Both the position numbers and the translations under genes were made by a program. The notes below the pieces were generated by a model. It worked only from the letters and a program-made list of their open reading frames with translations, was not told the DNA's origin and did not search any database. 64,000 bases of DNA from Sequoia sempervirens (lineage: Eukaryota; Streptophyta; Pinopsida; Cupressales; Cupressaceae). Where the stretch lies: contig VDFB02358134.1 in the NCBI GenBank assembly GCA_007258455.2, forward strand, positions 217,057,152 through 217,121,151, written 5' to 3'. Shown here piece after piece: positions 21,520 through 32,979 of the stretch (within the stretch, counting starts at the first letter, position 1; each line of letters opens with the position of its first letter).

Positions 21520-22744
21520 GATATTTATACAATCAAAGGAAATATGTTAAAATGTATTTAATAAAAAATTGTATATCAATTTTTTCTTTTTAGATGAATT
21601 AAAATTATGATTTAAGATAAAACAATTCCAAATGTATAAATGATAAATTGAAGTGGGGAAAACTTGAATATTATTTTAAAATTTTGAGGGTTTCATATTT
21701 ATATGTCAATGAGATTGATCTAATATTCAGGAAAATGAATGTTAAAATATCATGAAAATAGGCATATTAGAATGAGATGGCAGAGTAAAATTATATTTGC
21801 ATAAATTCATAAGAATAAGATCTAATAAACAAAATATATGCAATTAAAAATAAATTAAAATAATTCATTAGGGTGATTAAGAGAGATAATTAGATTATGT
21901 GATAACTTTAAAGGCTAGGGTTAGGGTTTTGATTAAGTTAGTGTTAAGCTTGGAGTTGGTTACAGGTTGAAGTTATGAATCTACAATTAGGAGTTAAATT
22001 AGAGTTTATAGAAGTTAGAGTTGTAGTCCCACAATTAGGGTTCAATTAATGTTCACTTAGGGTTTCTTTTTGGGGAGAAGTTTATTGAATGGTAAGTGTA
22101 TTTTATAAAATTAATATGTCAGAATTAATTTTAGATAATACCATGTGATTTTCATATGGTATTAAATTGTAGATTAAGGTGATAATAGATTTCCTTCCTT
22201 CTTTTTGTAAAATACCATAATATGGCCTTAAAATCCTATTCATATTTTGAGCTTTTCTAAACTATACAACACAACATCCAACAAAAAAAATTGTTATGCA
22301 TTTTTTCCAAGCACAAATCCTTAGAATTCTTAATGTGTTACTTAGGTTAATTATTTATTGCAATAAATAAATACACACTAATATATATATTATGGATTTG
22401 AGGGAAAATATTAAAATATTTATATATATAGAAAAATTTAAATGCAAAGGATTCAAGTACATACCTTTGCTTTTGTTAATGTTGATGAAGATACAAATCT
22501 TGATGAAGTGCAAATTTGATGGCGTGTACAAAAGCTGGAATATGTTTGCTCTATGTGGCACTTGAAATTTTTGTACAAAACTATAGCTAACAAGTCCAGA
22601 TTTGTGACTTTGGACCTATTTTGCATCAATAAATATGAGCTTTGACACATGCCTCCTAATCTGGCATCTGATATGTACTTAAATGCTCAAAAATGGTTAG
22701 GAGTAGTGTTGAGATTAAGTGGATCTTTAAGGGAAGGTCCAATG
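21520..22744. other. AT-rich spacer with scattered TTAGGG words
   Basis: Isolated GGCTAGGGTTAGGGTTTTG (21914) and TTAGGGTTCAATTAATG words (22036) are remnants of the TTAGGG-like block. The frames at 22355-22650 (-) are short and featureless. Nothing else is supported. Confidence 0.5.
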
Positions 22745-23890
22745 CTTCACCTTTGTATCTCCCTATAGATAGAGGTAGAGATGAATATAGAATGAGAGAG
22801 GAAAAGGGATAAAAATAGATAGAGATATAGAGAGAGATAAAGGGAGAAATAAATATATAGAGAGATAGGGAGATAGAGGGGATATATATATATAGAGAGA
22901 GAGAGATGGAAAGATAGAGATATAAGGAGATATAGAGAGAGGGGAGAGAGAGAGAGAGAGATAAGTAGAGAAAGACAAATAGAGATGGAGAGGGAGATAG
23001 AAATAGGGGGAGATAGACACAGAGAGAAAGAGAGAGGGGGAGATAGATAAATGGGAAGAGAAAGACATAGAGATAGATAAATGGGAAGATAATGGAACAA
23101 ATAGGTTGAGATATGAAGATAGATAGGGGGATAGGGAGGGAGCAAGAGAGGGAGAGATAGGGAGAGATAGAGAGAGGGAGGGAGAAAGGGAGAGAGATAT
23201 GTAGAGGAGGGAGAGATAGAATATGGGAAAGAGGCGAGAGGGGGAGGCTAATATAGAGAGATAGATAGAGATAGGAAAAGAGATAGGTAGATAGATGCAT
23301 AGGGAGATATACGTATAGAAGTATATGGATAGAAAGAGATAGATAGATGAGAGAGGGAGATTGAGTAGTATATGGATATAAAGAGATAGAGAGATGAGTG
23401 AGAGGGAGATCAAGCGAGAAATAAAGATAAAGATATAGAGTAGAAGAGATGGAGTGAGTAAGATAGAGAGAGGGAGACATTTCTGAAGATAGGAAGTGAG
23501 AGATGGATGGGTAGAGAGGAGGAGACATTTCTCTGAGGATGGAGGGAGGGAGAATAGAGGTAGAGATGAATATAGGCGAGAGAGGAAGAGTAGAGACAAA
23601 TCAATAAGCGGTGAGAGATATGAATATAGAATGAGAGGAAGAGGATAAAAATAGATAGAGATATATAGATAGAGATAAATGAGAAAGACAAATAGAAATG
23701 GAGAGGGAGATAGAAATAAGGAGAGAGGGGGGAGAGATAAATGGGAAGAGAAAGGGAAAAAGAGGTTGACATATGAAGATAGTTAGGGGTATAAGGAGAG
23801 AGATCAGATGGGAAGAGATAGAGAGAGGGAGGGAGAAAGAGAGAGAGATAGGTAGAGGAGGGAGAGATAATATGGGGAAGAGAGAGACAT
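22745..23890 (+). repeat. Polypurine GA-rich block 1
   Basis: About 1.15 kb in which the + strand is almost entirely A, G and scattered T (GAGAGATAGAGATA type). It contains an internal duplication: the section from about 22780 to 23240 recurs, shortened, at about 23620-23890, with shared phrases such as AAATGGAGAGGGAGATAGAAATA and GAAGATAG(A/T)TAGGGG. Long (-) strand frames here are Ser/Leu/Tyr low complexity and not genes. Confidence 0.9.
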
Positions 23891-24649
23891 AAAGTTAAGA
23901 TGTGTCAATATTTAAGAATCCAAGTGTTTATTCTGAAATTCTTGCAAACATTGTTACATTTTCAGTTATGTTCAAGTATAATTGTTAGATCAAAAAATGA
24001 CCTTTCAGTTGGCACAAAATTATAGGTGACATAAATTTTTAGACCAGATTGATGAGCATATATCCAATATTTCAATACAATTTTATATCCTGCCTATAAC
24101 AATCTATATTTATTCACATATTCCACCCAAACTCAATCTCTCCAAGTGAGGTGTAGGCAAGCATATATGCAATATGTGATGTTTCTGCTAGACGATACTT
24201 ACAATGATCTCCACCAAGCATGCTTGTAAACTCATGACAATGATGTAAAATATTTTCTTCCATGATGATATTGTTAGCTACATTCCTCCTTAATGGCATC
24301 TTTAGTACTTTAAATTAGAATTTAGAATCATCATCCAAGGTTGGGATATGATACAAGAAGATATCCTGCTTTTCTTCTCTTTTTTGTCTTCATTTTCCTC
24401 CACGGGCATGTTTTCCCAAGAGGAAACCAAGTAAGCCTTGATGGTGTTAGGATTATCATAAGAATATCCATAACCATCTACAATCTTCATATTATGTTTC
24501 TTTGCCTTCTAATTTTGCATGTTAAATGAAAAAACTTGGTTTTACACCTTATTTAAGTCATTTAATCCTTGATGTTTGTCTCTAATAGATTTATTTAAAA
24601 CTATAGACACCATCCAATTTAATTATGAGATTCCTCTCTTCTTCTATTA
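23891..24649 (-). other. Spacer with two short unexplained (-) frames
   Basis: Two (-) frames, 24490-24302 and 24299-24114, abut with a frame change and together read VDGYGYSYDNPNTI..., then MPLRRNVANNIIMEENILHH and MLAYTSLGEIEFGW. They might be the remains of one gene fragment, but I recognise no domain. The remaining bases are AT-rich with nothing to report. Confidence 0.3.
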
Positions 24650-24960
24650 GGATGTAAGTAAAATCATTTGAGAGGTCTTTTTGGATCTTAGCCATTCTAC
24701 TTTCAAGGAGATCCTTTCTTTGAAAAGGTTTCTAAAGACTTGGATATTCCACTCTTTTAGTCTAAGTTTTATGAATTTTAACTTTTGATTGAATATGCAC
24801 ATCTTAGTGCAATGATCAACTGTTTGGGTGAGCTAGGATTTAGTGACAACCATTTCGAAGTTTGAGTTTTCCATCTACACTTTTTCAAACTTGAAAGAAA
24901 ATCTTCTAGGGAATTTTTCCTTGTCTATGAGCCTGTAATCCAAACTAGCTTCAAATAGGG
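24650..24960 (-). pseudogene. LINE (L1-type) fragment, linker between endonuclease and RT
   Basis: Reading the (-) strand from about 24955 gives SLDYRLIDKEKFPRRFSF, then KFEKV, a stop, MENSNFEMVVTKS, a stop, and later FNQKLKFIKLRLKEWNIQVF and RNLFKERISLKVEWL. The pattern F(R/K)FEK.W...(D/N)F and KLK.IK..LKEWN is the conserved stretch after the endonuclease domain in plant L1 LINEs. Both stops sit where Trp is expected (TGG to TAG). No endonuclease or RT palm is found on either side, so this is a short 5'- and 3'-truncated relic. Confidence 0.65.
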
Positions 24961-25724
24961 TTACAATTAGGGTTCAAATAGCTTTATGGTTGGGGTTAAG
25001 CTTAAATTTGGGTTAAGGTTCAATTGATTAAAAATAAGCATCTTCAGAAGAATGATATCTCTCGGCGTACTTTACATATATTTTTAAAATATAGGTATGC
25101 TAGTGATAATACCTAGTCTTACCACATATTTATACTATATATTGTAAATAAATAGTCCAAATGTAAATAAAGAAAAAACCAAATGTTGATAAAAAAATGG
25201 ACCCATACTTGAACACATGAGAACCTTTAAATGTTATATAAAAAAACATAGATACATTCATGAAGAAGTGAAATAAGTATTTTTTTTGTTTCAAATAAAA
25301 TGTCACAACTCTCCACTATAAGTATAACATTTAAAAAATAAAATGCTCATTTAATAAAATAAGACAATCATTGAAACAAGTATTGTTATCATAGTGAAAA
25401 TATATTGTTCTTATGTGTACAAAAATTGGGGTAGCAATGTACAAGCATTGGATAATTTTATATTAATAGTTTTTCCTATCACAAATATAAAAGGCGAGCA
25501 CAATAAATAACATGTATTTTCCCATTAAATGTGAAGGATTTTCAAACAGTTTTAGTGTTCAACTATTGGTCCATTTTTGTTCAGTATAAGTTGTATTTTA
25601 AATCATTATGTGGTGTTTTTATAACAACAAATAGATTTTTTGTGTTCAACTATTAGTCCATATGTGTTGAATATAAAAGGTAGAGATATAAAAGATTTAT
25701 GGTTATCAATAAGTATATGGTCTC
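24961..25724. other. AT-rich spacer holding the right 71-bp repeat
   Basis: TTAGGG-like words near 24955-24975, then the right copy of the 71-bp repeat (25105-25175). The rest is AT-rich without coding potential. Confidence 0.5.
25105..25175 (+). repeat. 71-bp direct repeat, right copy
   Basis: Partner of 21449-21519, same orientation, start points 3656 bases apart. The flanks on each side differ, so the matched segment is sharply bounded. Confidence 0.9.
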
Positions 25725-26330
25725 TCTATCTCTCTCTTACTCACTCACTCCCTCTATCTCTCTTCCTTCTACCCTAAACCCTAAACCCTTAAACCCTCTA
25801 CCCTCTACCCCTTACCCTCCCTTCCTTTATCTCTCTCTCTCTCTCAAGTCTCTCCATCCTAGCACCACTCCCTCTCTGAGGTCTCTCTCTCACTCACTCA
25901 CTCACTCACTTACTCTATCTCAAGTCTATCCCTCCTACCCCTTCTCTGTCTCTTAGGTCTTTCTCTCACTCACTCACTCCCTCTATCTCTCTCCCCTAAA
26001 CCCTAAACCCTAAACCCTTAACCCTTAACCCTTAAACCCTCTACCCTCTACCCTTAACACTCCCTTCCTTTATCTCTCTCACTCCTCCCTCTCTCTCTCT
26101 CTCTCAAGTCTCTCCCTCCTACCCCTCATCCCTAAATCCTCAACCATAAACCCTTAAACCTTCTATCCTCTACCCTCAACACTCTTCCCCTCTCCCTTCC
26201 CCCTCCTAATTAATATCTCTCTCTCTCTACCTCTCTCTACCACTCCCTCTCTAAGGTCTCTCTCTCACTCACTCACTCACTCTATCTCAAGTCTCTCCCT
26301 CCTACCCATTCTCCCTCTCTTAGGTCTCTC
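25725..26330 (+). repeat. Pyrimidine-rich telomere-like block 3
   Basis: Same words and order as block 1 at 16865-17060 (CACTCACTCCCTCTATCTCTC, telomere words, CTCTACCCTCTACCC, then AGCACCACTCCCTCTCT and GGTCTCTCTCTCACTCAC). The longest perfect plant telomere run in the window, three CCCTAAA units, is at about 25996-26018. Confidence 0.9.
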
Positions 26331-26574
26331 CCCTTCCTGCTATCGCTAATATTGTCTAATTATTTTTAAGAGATGAAGGGTCATAACACAACCTTATTCA
26401 ACCCAGTAAATAGCTTGGTTAATGAAACTTGACAAAAGCAACAAAACAATTGCTACATTTGGCATTTTGTGTTGAATGAAGAGTGGTGACAATAATCTAC
26501 TTATAGTTTAATAAAACACTATTATAATGTTACCAACATATACTATTGTATGCTTACATGGCTTCTTAGTTAAT
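26331..26574. other. Unique spacer between the pyrimidine and purine blocks
   Basis: About 240 bases of ordinary AT-rich sequence separate the CT-rich block from the next GA-rich block. No feature. Confidence 0.5.
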
Positions 26575-26961
26575 ATATGGGGTTATAGAGATAGATGGGG
26601 AGATAAAGAGAGATAGATAGAGATAAATGGGAAGAGAAAGAGAGATGGAGATATATGGGAAGAGAAAGGAAGAGAGGTGGAGATAGAGAGTCAATAGATA
26701 GGGGGGATAGGGAGGGAGAGATGGTGAGAGATAGAGAGGGGAAGATAGAGAGGGGGAGGGAGAGAAAGGGATATAGATGGAAAGGATAGAGAGAAGTAAG
26801 AGGGAGAGAAATAGAGATAGAGATATAGAGTAGGAGAGATGGGGGGAGAGATGGAGTGAATGAGAGAGAAAGGGGGGAGAGGGAGAGATAGCTCAATAGA
26901 TAGAGGGGGGAAGAGGCAAAAGTGACATAGAAAGTGGGAGATATAGAGATATAGAGAGCAA
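26575..26961 (+). repeat. Polypurine GA-rich block 2
   Basis: GAGAGATAGATAGAGATAAATGGGAAGAG-type sequence closely related to block 1. The + strand is purine-rich, opposite to the adjacent block 3. The (-) frame here is low-complexity and not a gene. Confidence 0.9.
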
Positions 26962-27165
26962 AAATAAGGTCAATATCAACGCTGAGGAGGAGTTTGGAGG
27001 AGTGAAAAAAAGGTCAATACCAGCATCGAGGAAGAGTTTGGAGTTAAAACAAGGTCAATACCAGCGTCGACCAAGAGTTTGGAGGAGTGAAAACAAGGTC
27101 AATATCAACGCCGAGAAAGAGTTTGGAGGAGTGAAAACAAGGTCAATACCAGCGTCAAGGACGAG
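26962..27165 (+). repeat. 44-bp tandem repeat
   Basis: Five units with landmark GGTCAATA(C/T)CA(G/A)CG at 26969, 27012, 27053, 27097 and 27141; spacing 44, 41, 44 and 44 bases. Unit text includes AGTTTGGAGGAGTGAAAAC. Since 44 is not a multiple of three, each unit is read in a different frame, so the 130-codon frame crossing it (27002-27394) shows three alternating peptide versions and is unlikely to be a real gene. Confidence 0.9.
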
Positions 27166-30100
27166 GTTGAGGGAACTCAAGGAAGATCGACAACCAAGGG
27201 GCAATGAGTACTATAAGTTTGGTACCCCCATTCTCTTTAACCTTCAATTTTCATGTCCAAAGATCTTCTCGTACATTGGCGCCCCCATTCTCGTAAAATG
27301 GTATAAGATAAAACAAAAAAAAAATAGCTTAGTCTTTCACATAATCTACCCACATCTTGGTAAAACTCCCATAATCTACCCACATCTTGGTTGAGGTCTA
27401 TGATTTCATCACACATAGCCTTCATCGCATGAGTCTGAAGCAATTGTAGACTTAGCCCAAGTATATGCTAGGCTAAGGTAGATCTAATGAATGGAAATAG
27501 AGGCATACAATTCTTCTTCAATACCTCCACCACAAACATATGCAAGGTGTTGGTTGTTTTTATGGTAACCAGGTTGATCTTCTAATCTACCTACAGAATT
27601 TCCAATTCCAATAAAGGGCAGCTCTTAGGACCTAGACCAACTGACAAGGATTTGAAAGACCTCCTACACTTTGAGCTCTCCAAGACTCAGGAGGGTGATC
27701 CCTTAATGTGTTTACAACCTATGCACCATCATCATAAACAACATTAACAACAATAGATAATCTCATTTAATAGTTCAACATAATAGGATAGTACCGAGTA
27801 GAATTGGTTGTTTATCAATAATATCAACTATTTGGAGCATGAGATAACTACAACAACATTTCACAGTACAAGATAGTCATTGATTTGCAATTTGTAGCAA
27901 GCTCTAGGTAAAGGAAAACAAATACTGAACCATACGAATAATTACAACTTAGATCAGTTCCATATATCCATTGGAGGAGTCAAATTTATAAGCATCTAAG
28001 GGTTTATGACAGATTTAACAAAACATATAGGATCCTTGATAGCATTGCTTTATAATCTCATCAATATTTATTCTAACCCAATACTACTTATCAAATCCTT
28101 ATACAGAACATATCCACCTACAATCCCATTCAAGCATTTTAATCAATTCCTTGAATTAAACCTAAAACAAGAATCATACACACCACAACAGTGAGATGAA
28201 CGAAACAACCCTTGATCATTTTATTCAAAATTCAGATATGCTTGTACAATGGAGAGACATGAGTTTGAATTAATCATATCAATTCAAATGCCAGTACTGT
28301 CATAAAACATCAAATCCCAATGAATTCAAAACCTACTAAGAATGACTCAAAACCTAAATTGCATTTTCCCTAAAACCATCATACTTTACAATTTTCTCAG
28401 CAACTTCATCTAGACTCGACCAAAAATATCTAACTTGCTGACCCGTACTTCTCGCCTTGAAATCCTTCTTATAGAAAAAGAAGGAGAAAACAAGCATCGG
28501 GCCAGAAAGCACACGTGTCACCAACTAATTGGACCGCCTTGTGATATTCCAAAAATTTGTTACAAAAACAATCTCCCTAGAGAATCTTCTTGTTCATCAT
28601 GCCCACTGAGAATGGTTGATGCAGCAAAAAAAAACTTCAAGAATTTCATGCCTAGACTGTCACCAAAAAACTAAACTAGAATCTGTTGTAACTGCAACAA
28701 CTGATTTGTCAACCGTTAGCAGCCTACTCCTTTTCACTCTTCCTCAATTAAATATCTATTTACCCATTTCTGGTACTCTTCATCAATTGGCCAATCAAAA
28801 TTGATCACCTCATTCACCTAGACACTATAAGGTTTGTACTTAACTGCCACCTGATTCGCTTCTCTTTCAAAAGACTCCAAGAATGTGCTGGTGCTAATGA
28901 TTTTGTCCATACAGCTCACCAACAAATCATAATCTGAGTTACCCTATTTTTGAGGGTTTTGTAATCGAAACGTGATATAAAGGGGCTCTTACACTTTTTG
29001 TGATTACTGTAGCTTTTGTAAGAGGCCCCATGGATACTGTTGTAATTGTAGGATGCATGAATAGGGCATAGGATGAGAAATAAAGAAGGTATAGCTTCTG
29101 TCCTCAATAGTTGTGTGAAGAAAAGCATCTGAAATGAGAGGTTCAAGCCTAGGTTTCAACAAAACATGTATGGGAGATTTGATTTTATGAATTTTTATCT
29201 ATGTGCAAACCTAATGGGTTGTTTCTGAACACTGAATATAAATGATATACATACACACACACACACACATATATATATATGTATGTATGCATGTATGTAT
29301 GTATGTATGTATGTATTTATGTATATGTATTTTTAAATGTAAATGTAAATGCAATTACTAGATTCTCTCCTAGAACAATAAATGCAACATATCATTAAAG
29401 AAATCTATATCTATGTATATAAATGTGTATTTCTAAATGCAAGTGTAAATGCAAAGAGCATATGGTTTTGTAGTGTTATAGATACAACATATCCATAAAT
29501 TAATTAATTGAAATTCTAAAGTCTTCAACACATATACTATGAAATCGATCAAACTATTAAACTACATGAGAAATAAATGAAAACAGTAAATGCATATGTA
29601 TGTGTATTTGTAAATGTAAGTGTAAAATAAATAAGAATAATGAAAATTATAAAAGAATACAAGGAAAGGTCTCCTCCCTTCTTGGTAGTGATAACCTCCT
29701 CCACACACAACCCTTAAAAATTATGAATAGAGGAATATAATCTTTGAAGAACTCAAAGTTGATTCTCTTCTACCTGATGCAATTAGTCATTTTATCCTTA
29801 CAAACATTTATAGTGATTACTAGAGGCACATAGACCAATTCTTCATAATAGAAGAATTTGATCATACTTTTCCAATGATGGCATTATGAGAAAACCTTAG
29901 GTTAAATCAATATTTCCTAGCTAAGTTCTTTAAATCATGTCCAACCCAATAAGAGAAAAAGTCCTTTGATTACAATTAGAGAATACATTTGAGGCCTTAG
30001 TTGTGTAACTGGTGGACCATAGTCACATTTAACACTTGTTACAAAGTTTGGGAGTTAAAACGTTAAGTAGATTTGATTTGTGATGGACACATTTGGACCG

Positions 30101-30238
30101 TAGTAACAATAGCTTGCAATCTATCAAGACTTGATTACCTTATAACCTATGAAATTCTAGCGATGAAATGATAGATTAATCATAATGTCACCTTGGGATC
30201 ACATCACCATGAAAGAGCTTCATCCAAAATCCTTATGA
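27166..30238. other. Long region without a supported gene
   Basis: A 28-bp duplication of ATAATCTACCCACATCTTGGT occurs at 27342-27391. Several short frames (28006, 28435, 28616 on +; 28916 on -) have no recognisable domain. A microsatellite lies at 29250-29320 and AAATGTAAATGTAAATGC-type words recur at 29335, 29430 and 29600. The last few hundred bases may contain an upstream exon or intron of the SET-domain gene, since the first recognised exon begins after an AG at 30244. Confidence 0.4.
29250..29325 (+). repeat. Compound microsatellite (AC)n(AT)n(GTAT)n
   Basis: ACACACACACACACAC, then ATATATATAT, then repeated GTATGTAT. Confidence 0.95.
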
Positions 30239-30244
30239 GTGCAG

Positions 30245-30984
30245 GTACCACCAAATAGGTATTTGTCAGATCTGTCTTCTTCAAGCAAGGGAAATTCAGG
30301 AAGAGAAGAGGAAAGCGAGACATGTAGTATGTCTAAAAAAGAGAGATCAACTAGAGGTCAAAAGATTAGAAGAAAATTTTGTAAATGCATGGAATTTTTT
30401 CTTGCTGAAGGGGGGTCATGTTCTTATGATGATGAGAGCATAGGCGATGTCGAGGTGCCCTTGAGGTACAAACATCTACGGAAAAAATGGGTACGCAAGG
30501 AACTTCCTCCAATAAACACTGATTTTTGTGTCAACGAGAAGATATATCCCATAGCACCATCGTCATTACATGGTTTGGGCCTATTTTGCATGGTCGACAT
30601 AAACGTATGTTACGGAAAAGTTACTGAATTGATGGAGTATGTTGGACCCTATTACAGTTACAAAGATTGGATAAAACTAGTTTGATATAAATGAAGTATG
30701 CATAGGTATGCACTATCAGCAAATTATATACAACTAAAAGATAAGGATCAAATTAAAGGAGTGGCTATGTACATTGATGGAAGGCCAAAAGCATCAGTGA
30801 ATATTGTAGGATTTATAAATCGTACATGACCTGGGTCAACAAATAAGCAACCCAATTGCATATTCAAGGTGCGCGAGGGAAACCGTGTATTCGTATGTGT
30901 GATAAAATCAATAACTGTGGGGGAAGAGTTGCTAATTGATTACAATTTGAATCGCTTAGTTACAAACACAATTACTATGGGGAT
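30245..30984 (+). pseudogene. SET-domain exon (broken)
   Basis: SET domains transfer methyl groups from S-adenosylmethionine to lysines, usually of histones. The exon opens after an AG at 30243-30244 with a charged Ser/Lys/Arg-rich region, then LPPINTDFCVNEKIYPIAPS and SLHGLGLFCMVDI (30564-30602), matching the SET start (GxGxFA...I). MEYVGPYYSY follows. Farther on come YIDGRPKASVNIVGFINRT (the N-rich SAM-pocket block), NKQPNCIFKV, and ITVGEELLIDYNL, the GEELxxDY end motif. The copy is broken: TGA at 30683, 30692 and 30826, a one-base deletion near 30780 and a one-base insertion near 30840. A donor GTACGT stands at 30985. No pre-SET cysteine cluster or post-SET cysteines are seen. Function in the original is inferred. 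Confidence 0.75.
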
Positions 30985-31119
30985 GGTACGTACTATGTAC
31001 CATTTTACCCAACCTCCAATTAATGACTACAATATACCATTTTATTCTTATGTTTTTTTTTCGTAAGTCTATTGGTTTTATTTTGGTAATATTTTTTTAT
31101 ATTTATTTTTTTTCACAGG

Positions 31120-32018
31120 GGGACATTAATCGTACGGAGAAGGCTATGGCCCAGAGCACAAATCATGATGTATCTTCAGGCACTTCTACCCAACAAGTTT
31201 ACCTCATTGTAATTGTACAAATTAGATACAAGCAAAATGTTTTATTATAATATTTTTTTGATAAGTTTTTTGGGTTAATTTCGATAATGTTTTTAATATT
31301 CTTGTTGCAGTCGACTAATCAGGGAAAGGCACCAGTAGTAGAGGAGAGCATCCATAGTGAGGTCCAGTCAATATTTTGTCATGATGACATCACTTATTCA
31401 ACAAACCCTCTCGATACGATAAAGAAGATCCAAAAAAAATGCAATCAAGAAATGGTTAAGTTGATGTTCATAGTGCCTCAAACAGATGAGATAAGAGAGA
31501 GGGTTAAAATATTGACTGAGAGATTACAAAACTTGCAGGTAAGCTTTCATGAGGTCTTTAATTATAACATAAGTCCATTTATGGTTTTATATTTTGTACT
31601 CTTTTATTTCATGAACTAAAATATGTGTTGTTTTTATAGGGGTATTTTCCTCCTCATGATGCTCCTGGCCATGATCAGGGTACCACAAGTGCTGCCCGAG
31701 GAGTAAGGGTTGGTACAAGTGTCCATCCTAATCTTCCTACGCATACATCACATCATCTAACCCCATCATCCATGCCTATATTATCATCTGAAATGTTGGC
31801 AACACATACCATGCAGGCATCCGTTAATGCACCCTCTGACAGCAAACACATACTAGAACATGTGTCAGGACATGTACCTGGGGATGCAGAGGCCACTAGT
31901 ACTGGTGATGTTTTAGTAGCATTTCCTAGATCTTCCCGTATTACTAGTACAAGAACATTGTCAGTCACACTTGTGGTGACCGAGGATTTCGTTCCCATAA
32001 AGATAGAGAAAGTCCCAG
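31120..32018 (+). pseudogene. Middle exons of the SET-domain/transposon-like gene model
   Basis: Plausible exons by splice signals and open frames: 31120-31195 after TTTTTCACAG, 31311-31539 after TTGTTGCAG and ending before GTAAGC, and 31640-32018 after TTTTTATAG ending before GTACTT. The second encodes a coiled-coil-like stretch (TIKKIQKKCNQEMVKLMFIV; EIRERVKILTERLQNLQ). The third is a Ser/Thr/His-rich linker with no domain. Low-complexity linkers and short coiled coils are common in transposon-encoded DNA-binding proteins. Exon ends are by eye. Confidence 0.45.
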
Positions 32019-32116
32019 GTACTTTAAAATGTTTTAATTTTTATTATATATAATCCAATTGAAATTTACTTATTGATCACTCTTTTTAGACTATTGATCC
32101 CATGATCATTTTGTAG

Positions 32117-32873
32117 GAAATAATTTTTTTATAAACATCTAAGTGATATTACATTGGAGTTCTTCGGGCCCACCATATGTACACGATGGAATGCCCAAAA
32201 TCAAGATTTAAAAGATGAGCTCATTAATTGTTTAGTTGTGTTGTTCAGTTATAAAACATTCAACCGAACCAAGGTCCTTCAGAAAGTTGGTACCTATCTA
32301 ACGTATGCGAGGGACCAATATAGGTCACATTTAGAGAAGAACAAAAAGTACGAGCGTCCCCCCATGATTCAAGAGAGGGAGTGGAAGGACCTAGTGTCAG
32401 ATGGAAAGGAGAAGGTTGAAAAGAAAAAAGGAAAGACACCACCAGGCTAAGGAAGGTATGTGATACTATCAACAATGTAATTATATATTGATTACTCTTT
32501 CTTTTTACATAATCTAATGTACTTCAAACTTTTCATAGGTTGCCTGACACATTGAAGGCAACAAAGAAAAGACTAGAAAAGCACATGCAGTACAAACTTG
32601 TCTTTGGTGGTTATATGAAATTAGTCGCATGAATTGTAAGTATCAATAAATGAAATATAGTATCCAAATTATAAATTGAAAACAATTTTGGTTTTATCAC
32701 ACCATAGAAGAAAAATTCATGATCTTATGAAAAAATGTAGGGCTCTAAATTCAACAGAGTTCCCATAGAAGATGACCTGAAGATTTCCTTCCAGCAAGGC
32801 TATGGAGTCATGGCTAAACGCCTAAGAGTCTTGACTAGGAAAACACAACCTTCCACTACATCTGACACATGGG
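32117..32873 (+). pseudogene. Transposon-like exons downstream of the SET exon
   Basis: Exon 32117-32455 includes TRWNAQNQDLKDELINCLV, YLTYARDQYRSHLEKN, ERPPMIQEREWKDLV and a basic tail GKEKVEKKKGKTPPG, followed by donor GTATGT. Exon 32539-32635 reads LPDTLKATKKRLEKHMQYKL and GGYMKLVA with a stop. Exon 32740-32873 reads GSKFNRVPIEDDLKISF and then QQGYGVMAKRLRVLTRK. The pattern K.(T/N)K.R....HM....GG..... resembles the plant En/Spm-type transposase-24 region, but the match is loose. If correct, this is the regulatory (TNPA-like) protein of a CACTA element. Confidence 0.4.
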
Positions 32874-32979
32874 TAAATAAACTCAATAAAGTTTATTTAA
32901 AATTGAATACTTGTGCAATCTATTCAATATTAATTTCCACCATAAAGTAATTGCATGCATATTTTTTTTAAACATTCAA

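Noticed and set aside
22656..23772. Long (-) strand frames of 120-290 codons
   Set aside because: They are Ser/Leu/Tyr/Ile low-complexity readings of the GA-rich block and have no domain or codon structure.
27002..27394. 130-codon (+) frame
   Set aside because: Most of it is the 44-bp tandem repeat read in successive frames; the rest has no domain.
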